Positions 18,164-27,893 are shown, numbered from the stretch's first letter. The stretch is 37,037 bases of DNA from an uncultured Blautia sp. (GCA_946538475.1 CAMNGN010000003.1:1-37037); one strand, 5' to 3'. The notes: generated by a model from the letters alone, not told the origin. Numbers and translations are program-made.

Positions 18164-19750
18164 TTAGCTGTACAGATCTGCAAGGATCTTATCTGCGGTC
18201 ATGTTCAGATATCCGTCCGGATCCGCAAGTGTTGCACGGTTCCAGCGAACGAAGTTACCTCTTCTGATGAAATTGCCTGTAGAGGGCTTGTAAAGTGAGG
18301 TGTATTTATTATAGTTCGGATATTTTGCCATGTACTGTCTGGCAAGTGCAACAGCCTGACTGGAATAGTTGCCGTCAGGAGTAGGTGTTCCTGCCAGCTG
18401 TACGCCGCCGTGATTTGTGGAATGAAGCACCACGCAGCTCTTATCACTGCACTGTCCGAGCATGATCCATGTATGGCCGTCATCAAAACCGACATCACCC
18501 GGATAAATCTTGTATCCGGAGCTTGCAAGCTGTGACTGGTTGATGATGGATCCCCAGCCAAGGCCTACATATGTAGATCCTACCGCGCCGGAAACGACTG
18601 TGTAACCGCTTCCTACATTCGATTTCGACTGCATTACCTGATATGCCGCCCAACCGACAAATCCCGAGCAGTCAAGACCTTTGGTACGCTGGAACTCATA
18701 ATAGTGATAATCGTATCCGCTTGCATGGCTGTCATAGAACGTCTTCCACTCGCTCGGAACACCCTTTGTTGTTCCATGGCCCCAGCCGCCCCATACATAC
18801 AGGCACTGGCCTACAGGCTGAAGAGCGTTCTTAAGATAATTCTTGATCGTTTTTGCGCTGCTTGTCGTCTGTGACACGATCGTCTTGACGGAAGCTTTTC
18901 CGGTACTGTCGAATACGTATGTCACACCGTTGATCACCTTGGTCTGATTGACGACCATGGCACCGCCTGCAGCGGGATCGAAATAATACTTTGCTCCGGT
19001 GGACTTCTGTGTGATCCATCCTGTTACCAGAAGACCTCTCTGAGAAACTGCACTGTTTGTACTCAGATAATAAGTTTTGTTTCCGACTTTGGTAAAGCCG
19101 GTCTTCATGATACCGTCTGTTGCAAGTGTCTTGGGCGTAGAAGTAAAATATCTCTTTTTGCCGCTGCTGAAGGTATACCAGCTTCTGGCCATCTGTCCCT
19201 TCGGCTTGAAATAGCGGTATCCGTGCTTATTGCTGTCATACACAAGCGCATTTTTGATCAGAGATCCGTCTCTGCTGAAGAAATAGCGGGTGCTTCCGAC
19301 CGTCATCCAGCCGATCCTGGCTCCGCCCTTCTTTATCGGGTCGAAATAATATGTCTTTCCGCTGATGGTTCTCCAGCCTACCTGAAGTACGCCTACGCCG
19401 TTGAAAAAGCGCTTTACGCCTTTGTTGTCTGTAAGCCAGCCGGTGACCATTACTCTGTTTTTCGGATTTGACGAATAAACAAAATAATATTTGTTACCTT
19501 TGATGATAGCGAAGCCCTGTTTCTGTACTCCGTCTCCACCGAAAAAGTATTTTTTACCATTCAGGCTGAGCCAGCCTTTGATCATTTTTCCGTTTTTATA
19601 ATAGTAGGTTTTTCCGCTTTTCGTCACAAACCCGTTAGCTGTCGCAGCCTGTACGTCCTCATGAACCATTATGGTACTGATACCGACTGCCGCGAATATC
19701 AGAAACAGAAATGTGATAGTCAATCTGATCCGTCTGCTAATTGATTGCAT
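18164..19750 (-). CDS. Secreted cell-wall-binding-repeat protein with NlpC/P60-like C-terminal domain (paralog A)
   Basis: N-terminal signal; repeats GWLSLNGKKYFFGGDG, GWRTISGKTYYFD, GWMTVGSTRYFFSRDG (CW_binding_1-like); C-term GLDCSGFVGWAAYQVMQ...YPGDVGFDDGHTWIMLGQCSDKSCVVLHSTNHGGVQLAGTPTPDGN. Confidence 0.85.
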   Translation of the reverse strand: MQSISRRIRLTITFLFLIFAAVGISTIMVHEDVQAATANGFVTKSGKTYYYKNGKMIKGWLSLNGKKYFFGGDGVQKQGFAIIKGNKYYFVYSSNPKNRVMVTGWLTDNKGVKRFFNGVGVLQVGWRTISGKTYYFDPIKKGGARIGWMTVGSTRYFFSRDGSLIKNALVYDSNKHGYRYFKPKGQMARSWYTFSSGKKRYFTSTPKTLATDGIMKTGFTKVGNKTYYLSTNSAVSQRGLLVTGWITQKSTGAKYYFDPAAGGAMVVNQTKVINGVTYVFDSTGKASVKTIVSQTTSSAKTIKNYLKNALQPVGQCLYVWGGWGHGTTKGVPSEWKTFYDSHASGYDYHYYEFQRTKGLDCSGFVGWAAYQVMQSKSNVGSGYTVVSGAVGSTYVGLGWGSIINQSQLASSGYKIYPGDVGFDDGHTWIMLGQCSDKSCVVLHSTNHGGVQLAGTPTPDGNYSSQAVALARQYMAKYPNYNKYTSLYKPSTGNFIRRGNFVRWNRATLADPDGYLNMTADKILADLYS

Positions 19751-19814
19751 AATGAAATACCATCCTCACATATATTACAGTTACCCCATACAAGTGTAAC
19801 AATTTCACTTGTAC

Positions 19815-19831
19815 TTTACATTTCTGTTACA
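19815..19831 (-). promoter_or_regulatory. WalR(YycF)-box: TGTAAC-AGAAA-TGTAAA
   Basis: Exact match to TGTWAH-N5-TGTWAH, about 65-80 bp upstream of the start codon of paralog A. Confidence 0.5.
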
Positions 19832-19924
19832 TCCCCGTGAATTATTATATTACAAACCTATATGCAAGTCAACATAAAAGTAAAATCTGTGACATATGCA
19901 AACAATATCCGGCTAAATATGCGT

Positions 19925-19960
19925 AAAAAAAAGGCAAAACACACAAAATGTTCTGCCTTA
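19925..19960 (-). terminator. Rho-independent terminator of paralog B
   Basis: Minus strand AAGGCAGAACA-TTTTGTG-TGTTTTGCCTT followed by TTTTTT. Confidence 0.8.
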
Positions 19961-20008
19961 ATTTATGTAAATTTTCGTAACAGACAAGATCACATGGTTA
20001 CCGGAGTC

Positions 20009-21427
20009 TCAGCTGAAAAGACTGGAGAGCACCTGCTCGGCATTTTTGCTCATAAATCCATCGGGATCCGCCAGCGTGCCTCTGTTCCAGCGGAAATAGT
20101 TGCTGCGGGTAATATAGTTGGTGATCGATGTTCTGTACGGGAATTTTGTAAAGCCCGGATACACGGCCATATATCTGTTGCAGAGCTGAACAGCCCGGCT
20201 GTTTTCATTGCCGTCCGGAGTAGGTGTTCCGGAAAGCTGTACGCCCGCCTGCGGGATCGAGTGAAGTACAACGCAGCTCTTGTCCTTGCATTGTCCTACG
20301 ATTATCCATACATGTCCGTCATCATATCCTATATCACCGGGATACAGTTTATAGCCGTCCGCCCTAAGCTCAGCCTGTGACAGGATATAGCCGTATCCTC
20401 TGCCTGCATAGAGTCCGCCGACCTGCCCGGAGACCACAGTATAATTGGTCATTCCCGAAACCGACTGCATTGTCTGATAAGTTGTCCAGCCGACAAATCC
20501 CGAGCAGTCAAGACCCTTTACACGATTTGCGGTGGTGAGGTCTCTGTAGTAGTTGTAGTTATAGGAGCTGTCCTGGCTGTTGTACCAGTTTACCCATGAA
20601 CTCGGAACGCCCTTGACTGTCGACTGCGTCCAGCCGCCGCCCCAGATATAAAGGACTCTTCCGCAGGCCTGCAAACCGTTAAGAAGATAATTGCGGATCG
20701 TCTTCGCACTTCCGGGCAGACGCGTCACGGTTCCTGCCGGGCTCAGCTGAATCGTCGACACACCTTTTTTGTCAAAAAGATATGTCACTCCATCGATCGT
20801 TTTTGACGAACTAACGACCATGGCTCCGTTTTTTGCAGGATCCAGATAAAACCGCGCCCCGTCGGATTTGCGGGTGAGCCATCCGGTAAGCAGGTATCCC
20901 GTATTAGGCTGGAAATAATATGTAGCATTTCCTACCTTTACAAATCCCTGCGCCATGATACCGTCTTTTGCGAGTTCCGCGACCGAGGTGCTGAAATATC
21001 TTTTATTACCGCTTCCCAGAGTCTGCCAGCCTCTTTTCAGACGGCCGCTCGCGTTGATATAACGATATATTCTCTTTTTGGAATCATAAAGGAGCTTGTC
21101 CCTGACCAGCTTGCCGTTTGTCGCGAAGTAATATCTTTCGTCGCCCAGCTTAAGCCAGCTCTTGATCATTTTTCCGTTGGATTTGCTGAAGTAATAGCGA
21201 TCCGAATTGATCGTCCTCCAGCCTTTGATCATTTTTCCGTCAATGTAGTAGTAAGTCGATCCGTTCTGTGTGACGAAACCGTTGAGTACCTTTGATGCCT
21301 TAGTCGTTTTGACTGTCTGTGCGGCATATGTATTTGCAGGTGCGATCGCCACAGCTGCGACCATAAACACAGCCGCAAGCATGATCATGAAAAATCCGGA
21401 ACGAATTCTCTTCCATATACTGCCCAT
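20009..21427 (-). CDS. Secreted cell-wall-binding-repeat protein with NlpC/P60-like C-terminal domain (paralog B)
   Basis: MGSIWKRIRSGFFMIMLAAVFMVAAVAIAPANTYAA signal; GWRTINSDRYYFSKSNGKMIKSWLKLGDERYYFATNG repeats; GLDCSGFVGWTTYQTMQS...YPGDIGYDDGHVWIIVGQCKDKSCVVLHSIPQAGVQLSGTPTPDGN. Confidence 0.85.
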   Translation of the reverse strand: MGSIWKRIRSGFFMIMLAAVFMVAAVAIAPANTYAAQTVKTTKASKVLNGFVTQNGSTYYYIDGKMIKGWRTINSDRYYFSKSNGKMIKSWLKLGDERYYFATNGKLVRDKLLYDSKKRIYRYINASGRLKRGWQTLGSGNKRYFSTSVAELAKDGIMAQGFVKVGNATYYFQPNTGYLLTGWLTRKSDGARFYLDPAKNGAMVVSSSKTIDGVTYLFDKKGVSTIQLSPAGTVTRLPGSAKTIRNYLLNGLQACGRVLYIWGGGWTQSTVKGVPSSWVNWYNSQDSSYNYNYYRDLTTANRVKGLDCSGFVGWTTYQTMQSVSGMTNYTVVSGQVGGLYAGRGYGYILSQAELRADGYKLYPGDIGYDDGHVWIIVGQCKDKSCVVLHSIPQAGVQLSGTPTPDGNENSRAVQLCNRYMAVYPGFTKFPYRTSITNYITRSNYFRWNRGTLADPDGFMSKNAEQVLSSLFS

Positions 21428-21551
21428 ATTGCTCCCCTCCCCGCTGTAGTATAAGCGTTGTATATAAAATTCGGCCAATCGGGAAATGATCCGGCTCTTT
21501 TATATCAATTTTATAATAATACGCCGCAATACCTTTTGTCAAGAAAAGCTG

Positions 21552-22181
21552 TTAAAGACACAGGATACCTCCGCCGGGGCAGCACAGATTGCAGGCAAGA
21601 TTTGCAAGACATACATTTAAACACATATCATTTCCCGTGCCCTGCATACCGCCGAAAGGCTGACTCTGTCTTACGTACCAGCTGTCTCCGTTCTCCAGCC
21701 GGTTAAGGATCATCCTGTATTCCTGATTGCCGGGTTCAAGATTCACGGCTGCCCTCATATATTCCAGAGCGTTCATATTATTGCCCAGTCCCATGTTGGC
21801 CATCGCGGAAAGATAATACCACTGCCCGTTCCGGCTTTTCAGCTCCTGCAGCACGTTGAGCGCTTCCTGATAGTGACCGTTCTGAATATAGTTTGCGGCC
21901 GCCTGCCTTCGCAGGCTTTCTTCGTCCTGATATTCTGTCTGCCTGCCGGCAAATCCGCCGAAGCCTCCGTAGGTACCGCCCTGCGTTCCGTACTCCCTCT
22001 CCTTCATGATCTGATCGTAGGCCTGCTGTATCTCCTTAAACTTTTCTTCGGCCTCCGCTTTGTTGGGATTATTGATGTTCGCGTCAGGATGATACTGCCT
22101 GCTCAGCTGTCTGTATGCTTTTTTTATCTCTTCGTCAGAGGCGTTTCGGCTCACACCGAGAACGCTGTACGGGTCAAACAT
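21552..22181 (-). CDS. J-domain (DnaJ-like) protein with Cys-rich C-terminus
   Basis: [59 protein letters not shown] (HPD motif); C-term [27 protein letters not shown]. Confidence 0.92.
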   Translation of the reverse strand: MFDPYSVLGVSRNASDEEIKKAYRQLSRQYHPDANINNPNKAEAEEKFKEIQQAYDQIMKEREYGTQGGTYGGFGGFAGRQTEYQDEESLRRQAAANYIQNGHYQEALNVLQELKSRNGQWYYLSAMANMGLGNNMNALEYMRAAVNLEPGNQEYRMILNRLENGDSWYVRQSQPFGGMQGTGNDMCLNVCLANLACNLCCPGGGILCL

Positions 22182-23019
22182 ATTTCTTCTCCTGCTCCTT
22201 TTCCCTTTTGCGGAGGACAGCCCTGTACCGGGTCCAGACTCCGGAATATAAAATGTTTCTCAAAATGCTGCTGTATTTGACGATCGGAAGCCGTTCAAAT
22301 GACCTGCACGATTCCGAAAGCATCATCTGCAGCATACGCCCTGCTTTCTCCGAAAAATCATCCTGAAGATACATTTCCGCAAAAATATTGTAGCTGCCGC
22401 TCTTTATATCCTGCGGTACATCCTCAAAGGCGTCCAGCAGATAGATGTATTTACCCAGAAAGAAGCTCATCCTGCGAAGATCCGGCTCCCATATATCATG
22501 TTTCAGGACAAATATTTCTTCCATGAGATGTCCGAAACAGCCGGCGACCGCATCGATGTCTGTCGACTTGTCTTTTTCCAGATTCGAGAGACGCTCGAGA
22601 TATTCTGTGATGATCCTGCTCTTTTCGGGAAACGCATCTTTTACCTTAGAGGCGCCTTTTTCCAGAACGCCCGCATACGCGCGGCGCATGATCTTATGCT
22701 CATCGTTCCAGTCATCCATGCACTTGTAATAGGCCAGCAGGACATTCATGTCTGCGGCATATCCGGTTATACGGCTTTTACACACCGGCCGTTTTACCAC
22801 CGGATGCACGGCACATCTTGTTTTCCCCTTCAGTGTTTTCGGCTCATACAGCCCTTCCAGAAGCAGGATCACAAAAGTAAGGTCGTAAGTCAGCGTGAGC
22901 TGTCCCGGGATGCCGTACCGTTCACGCAGTTCGCGGCAAAGGCCGCAGTAATGCGCTCTGTATTCGTCAAACTCACGGAACTTAAGCTCGGGCTTGTCTA
23001 TCGTAACATATCCAAACAT
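22174..23019 (-). CDS. DUF5685-like family protein
   Basis: [36 protein letters not shown]...; adjacent to and overlapping the J-domain gene, a frequent Clostridia pairing. Confidence 0.75.
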   Translation of the reverse strand: MFGYVTIDKPELKFREFDEYRAHYCGLCRELRERYGIPGQLTLTYDLTFVILLLEGLYEPKTLKGKTRCAVHPVVKRPVCKSRITGYAADMNVLLAYYKCMDDWNDEHKIMRRAYAGVLEKGASKVKDAFPEKSRIITEYLERLSNLEKDKSTDIDAVAGCFGHLMEEIFVLKHDIWEPDLRRMSFFLGKYIYLLDAFEDVPQDIKSGSYNIFAEMYLQDDFSEKAGRMLQMMLSESCRSFERLPIVKYSSILRNILYSGVWTRYRAVLRKREKEQEKKYV

Positions 23020-23090
23020 ATGATCACCCTGTCAGCTTTTCTGATAGATTTTGTTTTGCATTTCGGACACCCGATCTCTGTTATGCCTTC

Positions 23091-24293
23091 TCAATACTGT
23101 TTCAGCACCTGAAAAATATAAAACTTCAGATAATAGGACTCATCGGACGGCCATATTACCGGATGGTCGGGTGCCTGGGTCCTCTTTTCGACCAGTCTGA
23201 GCCTTACTCCGGCACCGCCCGCCGCCTGCACGATCGTCTTCTCAAGCAGATCTTCGGTCATGAAATGTGAGCAGGAACATGTGGCAAGAAAGCCGCCTTC
23301 CTTCACCAGACGCATGGCGCGCAGGTTGATCTCACGGTATCCTTTCATCGCGTTTTTGACAGAGTTTCGGGATTTTGTGAATGCCGGAGGATCAAGGATC
23401 ACAAGATCAAATTTTTCACCGGCCTGTTCGAGTCCGGGAAGCAGTTCAAACACGTCCGCGCATTTGAAGCTCACGCGTTTCTGCAGACCGTTGAGCGCCG
23501 CGTTGCGTTCTGCCTGCCTGACTGCAAGCTCCGATGCATCTACGCCCAGCACGCTTTTGGCTCCGGCTATGCCCGCATTCAGGGCAAAAGAGCCGGTATG
23601 GGTGAAGCAGTCAAGCACATCTTTTCCTTTACAGAGTTTTCGGATCGCGACGCGGTTGTATTTCTGGTCAAGGAAAAAGCCGGTCTTCTGCCCGTCCTCC
23701 ACATCGACCTCGTATCTGACACCGTTTTCGTTGATCTCTACGAGAGTGTCAAATTCGGGGCCGATAAATCCTTTGTACAGCTCCATCCCTTCATTCCGCC
23801 GTACTTTTGCATCGCTGCGTTCATATACACCGCGCACCTTGATGCCGTCCTCGGCCAGAACTTCCTTTATCGCTTCTACGATCTCGCTTTTAAAGCGATC
23901 GATGCCAAGGGCAAGCGACTGGATCACGATCACGTCAGAAAACTTGTCCGCCACAAAGCCGGGAAGAAAATCCGCCTCGCCGAAAATGATGCGGCAGCAG
24001 CCTGTGTCGACAGTCATCTTACGGTAGTTCCAGGCATCACTCACACGTTTGCGAAAGAAAGCACTGTCTATGATCAGGTGTTCGTCCCTGGTGAGCATGC
24101 GAACGGTGATCTTCGATGCAGTGTTGATAAAGCCCTGTCCCAGCGGGTAGCCGTCAAAATCTCTTACATATACAACATCTCCGTTAATGAAGCTGCCCAT
24201 GACGGAGGCTATTTCATTGTCAAAAATCCACATGCCGCCGGATTTGAGGAGGCGGCCTTCTCCTTTTTTCAGTGTGACTACAGCTGTGCCCAT
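23091..24293 (-). CDS. PUA-domain class I SAM-dependent rRNA methyltransferase (RlmI-like)
   Basis: VTLKKGEGRLLKSGGMWIFDNEI (PUA), VEDGQKTGFFLDQKYNR, VLDCFTHTGSFALNAG, FDLVILDPPAFTKS. Confidence 0.93.
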   Translation of the reverse strand: MGTAVVTLKKGEGRLLKSGGMWIFDNEIASVMGSFINGDVVYVRDFDGYPLGQGFINTASKITVRMLTRDEHLIIDSAFFRKRVSDAWNYRKMTVDTGCCRIIFGEADFLPGFVADKFSDVIVIQSLALGIDRFKSEIVEAIKEVLAEDGIKVRGVYERSDAKVRRNEGMELYKGFIGPEFDTLVEINENGVRYEVDVEDGQKTGFFLDQKYNRVAIRKLCKGKDVLDCFTHTGSFALNAGIAGAKSVLGVDASELAVRQAERNAALNGLQKRVSFKCADVFELLPGLEQAGEKFDLVILDPPAFTKSRNSVKNAMKGYREINLRAMRLVKEGGFLATCSCSHFMTEDLLEKTIVQAAGGAGVRLRLVEKRTQAPDHPVIWPSDESYYLKFYIFQVLKQY

Positions 24294-24370
24294 GTGCAGG
24301 ACTCCTTTCCTAATAGATATTTATGTTAGCATAACCGGGCCTTTTTTTCTACTATAAGATCATTTCTTCA

Positions 24371-24396
24371 AAAAAATCCGGCCCGAAGGCCGGATT
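24371..24396 (-). terminator. Terminator hairpin downstream of the DUF1002 gene (potentially bidirectional)
   Basis: AATCCGGC-CCGAAG-GCCGGATT; minus strand continues TTTTTTT. Confidence 0.85.
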
Positions 24397-24415
24397 TTAT
24401 CCAGTGACACAGTTG

Positions 24416-26269
24416 TTAATAATTTTCTTCAGTTCCTTCAGGGATCGAATAATCCTCGGTATATTCGTCTGTGTAGGTGTCTTCGGTATAGCTGTAATCG
24501 TCGTAGGATTCTTCGTACTGCGGTTCTTCGTACTGTTCCTCCTCGTACTGCTGTTCCTCGGACTGTTCTTCTTTGGTCTCATCAGTCGTTTCTTCAGCCG
24601 GGATGGGTGCTTCACCGTAGAATTTCTCGAAATATGCGAGGCAGTCGCCGTAGATCAGCTCTTTATCTTCAGCGGTGATATCCTTAAGAAGCTCGGCTGC
24701 GGCGGTATCGGGTGTGCTGCCTTCGATTCCGAAGATGCTCTTCAGATACTTGACCATCGCATTCAGTTCGTCGCTGAAGTACTGCTCTGTGCCGTCCGGT
24801 GTATACATGGTTGTGATTGCCTCGAGATATTTGTCACTGATCAGAGCAGAGAGCTTTTTGGCTGTCTCTTCGTCGGTGAAGGTGTAAGAAGGTACGAAGT
24901 CAGCGCCCATAGCTGCCTGCAGTGCTTCGGTGTCATCCTCGAATTCTCCTTTGCAGAATTTGAGGACTGCATCGTACTGCGATTTTGCCTGTTCGCTTAA
25001 GGCTGCGATCTTCTGATCTCTCGACGCATCTGCGGAATCACCTGCCGGCTGAGCCTCTGTGCCTTCCGGATCCTGCACATATTCTTCTGTCTCAGAACCT
25101 GTTTCGGGCGTAAACTCTGCTTCTTCGCCGGTCGGCTCTTCGCTCTCTTCTGTGCCCTCTGTATCCTCTGTGATCTCCTGCGGCTGCTCTTCCTCGCCGG
25201 CCGGATCGATCACGGTCTCTTCACCTTCGGGAATGCCAAACTCATCGGTTCCCTCGGAATCGGTTCCGGCACTCGGAACTTCCGTCGATTCTCCCATCTC
25301 GATAGCGGGATCGTAAGTGATCACTTCGAGCGTAGGATCTTCGGTAGAACTTGTCGGAATGTTCTCGCCGAGCTCGGTCTCATCGATATCATTGAGGATA
25401 CTTTCCGGATCATACTCTTCTTCGACCTGCTCAGTTTCGGTGATCTCCTGAACCTCCCCGGTTTCGGCTTCACCGTAGTTGTTTATCTCGGTAACCTGTG
25501 TGACATTGTTGTTGACGTTTTCGAGTGTCGTTGATATCTCTTCGTAGTTGTAGTTCTGTTCCGAGATATTTACCAGCAGCTCTACGATTTCGTTCACGGT
25601 GGTCTCATTTACCACGATGTTGTTCTCGTAGCAGATGTTGTTGACAATATTGTAGATCTCCGACTCATTGTGCACTTCGTTCTGAAGCACTTCGATCTTT
25701 GCATCGTTGACCAGTCTGGTCGCATCGTTGTTGCCTACCTGGTTTGCAACATTTCCGGTGACAACGATCTCCTGCACCGCCAGATCCTTTTTGACCGGGT
25801 CGAGCTGTGTTCCCGTTGCGGTCTCGTAAGCCATCTGTATGCCGGTAAGGGCGCCTGTGCCGGACACTTCAAACGGGCAGGCCGCGATGACTTCGCAGTT
25901 TGTCACGCCCGATGTGGAAAGTGTGGAGGCGATCATATTGCCCGTCACATAGTTCAGGTTGGCGGTACGAACGCGGATGCCGCCCGACTGTGTCGGTTTT
26001 ACGTACGCGCAGCTGAGGGTCCTTGTTCCGATCTGAGCGAGCGGAATGTAGGCTCCCAGATGGTTTCTCTCATCCTGGTTGGTTATCGTCAGGATCTGTA
26101 CTTCTGACGGATTGGCTTTAAAATAGTTCATCATTGTCTGCTTCTGTGCATCCGTGAGGTCGGCGCCCAGTGTTACGACTTTTGTTGCATCAGCCATGAC
26201 GGGAAGAGATGTTCCTCCGATCATCAGTGCTCCGCAGAGTACAGCGGCAAGCAATTTGCTTCTCTTCAT
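24416..26269 (-). CDS. Secreted DUF1002-like protein with long acidic low-complexity C-terminal half
   Basis: MKRSKLLAAVLCGALMIGGTSLPVMADATKVVTLGADLTDAQKQTMMNYF...; GTGALTGIQMAYETATG; acidic Glu/Thr-rich linker and Tyr/Glu/Asp tail. Confidence 0.8.
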   Translation of the reverse strand: MKRSKLLAAVLCGALMIGGTSLPVMADATKVVTLGADLTDAQKQTMMNYFKANPSEVQILTITNQDERNHLGAYIPLAQIGTRTLSCAYVKPTQSGGIRVRTANLNYVTGNMIASTLSTSGVTNCEVIAACPFEVSGTGALTGIQMAYETATGTQLDPVKKDLAVQEIVVTGNVANQVGNNDATRLVNDAKIEVLQNEVHNESEIYNIVNNICYENNIVVNETTVNEIVELLVNISEQNYNYEEISTTLENVNNNVTQVTEINNYGEAETGEVQEITETEQVEEEYDPESILNDIDETELGENIPTSSTEDPTLEVITYDPAIEMGESTEVPSAGTDSEGTDEFGIPEGEETVIDPAGEEEQPQEITEDTEGTEESEEPTGEEAEFTPETGSETEEYVQDPEGTEAQPAGDSADASRDQKIAALSEQAKSQYDAVLKFCKGEFEDDTEALQAAMGADFVPSYTFTDEETAKKLSALISDKYLEAITTMYTPDGTEQYFSDELNAMVKYLKSIFGIEGSTPDTAAAELLKDITAEDKELIYGDCLAYFEKFYGEAPIPAEETTDETKEEQSEEQQYEEEQYEEPQYEESYDDYSYTEDTYTDEYTEDYSIPEGTEENY

Positions 26270-26336
26270 ATTTTTCACTGCTCCTTCTTATGTAAAAAAT
26301 AAACAGGTTTAATACCTGAAATGCATTATAGCACAG

Positions 26337-26374
26337 AAAAGGGCGGCTCTGTAATTTGAAAGCCACCCCTTTGT
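26337..26374 (-). terminator. Hairpin terminator downstream of mgtE
   Basis: Minus strand AAAGGGGTGGCT-TTCAAATTACAG-AGCCGCCCTTTTC. Confidence 0.65.
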
Positions 26375-26386
26375 CATCTGTTTCGG

Positions 26387-27826
26387 TCAGCCTCCCAGCT
26401 GAAGGACATTGATCAGCAGGACCCAGCTGAGTCCGTAATAGGAAACCACCGCCACAAGGTCGTTGACCGTTGTGATCAGGGGACCCGATGCGACTGCAGG
26501 GTCAATGTTGATCTTTTTGAAGAACAGCGGGATCAATGTTCCCACAGCGCTCGATATTGCCATCGCGAGGAGCAGTGAAAGGCCGATGCACCCCGAGACC
26601 GCAAACGCAAACATAAAGGTTCTTCCTTTAAAAAAGTGAATGTAAAGACCGACAAACAGGAAGGAAAAACTTCCCAGGATCAGTCCGTTGCTGAGACCCA
26701 CGCGGATCTCCTTGCCTACCAGGCCTACCTTTTGACGGCCTGTCAGCGTCTCATCCATCAGGACACGGATCGTAACAGCCAGAGACTGCGTACCCACATT
26801 ACCTGCCATATCCAGGATCAGTGACTGGAACGCCATGATCAGTGTAAGCTGAGACACGACCGTCTCAAATGCCCCCACCACTGTCGAGACCAGCATGCCC
26901 AGAAACAGCAGCACGATCAGCCAGGGGAGACGTTTTTTCATACTCTCGCGGAGCGGTTCTTTAAGATCCTCCTCCGCAGTCAGACCTGCCAGTCGGGCGT
27001 AATCCTCTCCCATCTCATCATCGACCACTTCGATGATGCTCTGCGAGGTGATGACTCCGAGCAGGTGATTGTTGTTGTCCAGTACGGGCACCGAATCTTC
27101 CGAGTAATCTTTCAGTTTTTCGATACACTCGTCGATCGTCTCTGTGCCGTATACATAAGGATAGGAAGTAACGATCAGGCCTTCCAGATTGGTGTTCTGT
27201 CTGGCAATGATCAGTTCCTTCAGATCGAGAGCTCCGTAAAAAGCTCCTGTCTCATCCACAACAAAAAGTGTGGAAATATTGTCGTTTTCAGAGGCCTGCT
27301 CCACGAGGGAGCTCATGGCCTGTTTGACTGTAAGGTTTTCGCGGATCACGATATAGTTGGTCGTCATCCTGCTGCCGATCTCGTCCTCATCGAACGATGC
27401 CAGCAGTCTGATGTCCTTTCTCGCATCTTCGTCCATCAGCTCGATCAGCAGCGAACGTCTGTCCCTGTCGATCTCGCGCAGCACGTTGACCGCGAAATCC
27501 GATTCCATGGCCGAGATCAGGACCGCTGCCTTTTTCAGGTCCATCTCCGCCAGATATTTTCCTGCCTGATCTTCTTCCATATACTCGAAGATATCAGACA
27601 GTTTGCCTGTATCCATAATGTGATACAGCTTTCTCCGCTCAGCCGGAAGCAGCTTTGGCAGCACCTCCGCGATATCATTTTCATGATAATCGTTCAGCTG
27701 CTCTCTCATCATTCTTGGAGTCGCGTTGCTCCTGATGATCTCGATGATATTTTTCTGATAATCCGGTTTCTGAGCGGTCTGATCAAGCCCGGCTTCCACC
27801 GGTGAATCAAGATGCTCATTCTCCAC
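26387..27826 (-). CDS. mgtE: Magnesium transporter MgtE
   Basis: MgtE N domain (ENDIAEVLPKLLPAERRKL), CBS pair, TM domain MAFQSLILDMAGNVGTQSLAVTIRVL...DPAVASGPLITTVNDLVAVVSYYGLSWVLL. GTG start preceded by GGAGG. Confidence 0.96.
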   Translation of the reverse strand: MENEHLDSPVEAGLDQTAQKPDYQKNIIEIIRSNATPRMMREQLNDYHENDIAEVLPKLLPAERRKLYHIMDTGKLSDIFEYMEEDQAGKYLAEMDLKKAAVLISAMESDFAVNVLREIDRDRRSLLIELMDEDARKDIRLLASFDEDEIGSRMTTNYIVIRENLTVKQAMSSLVEQASENDNISTLFVVDETGAFYGALDLKELIIARQNTNLEGLIVTSYPYVYGTETIDECIEKLKDYSEDSVPVLDNNNHLLGVITSQSIIEVVDDEMGEDYARLAGLTAEEDLKEPLRESMKKRLPWLIVLLFLGMLVSTVVGAFETVVSQLTLIMAFQSLILDMAGNVGTQSLAVTIRVLMDETLTGRQKVGLVGKEIRVGLSNGLILGSFSFLFVGLYIHFFKGRTFMFAFAVSGCIGLSLLLAMAISSAVGTLIPLFFKKINIDPAVASGPLITTVNDLVAVVSYYGLSWVLLINVLQLGG

Positions 27827-27893
27827 TTGCAGATCCTCCTTCGTCCCTTATTCTGTGATAAGAACGGGCAGAAGAAGAATAACGATGCCGGAG

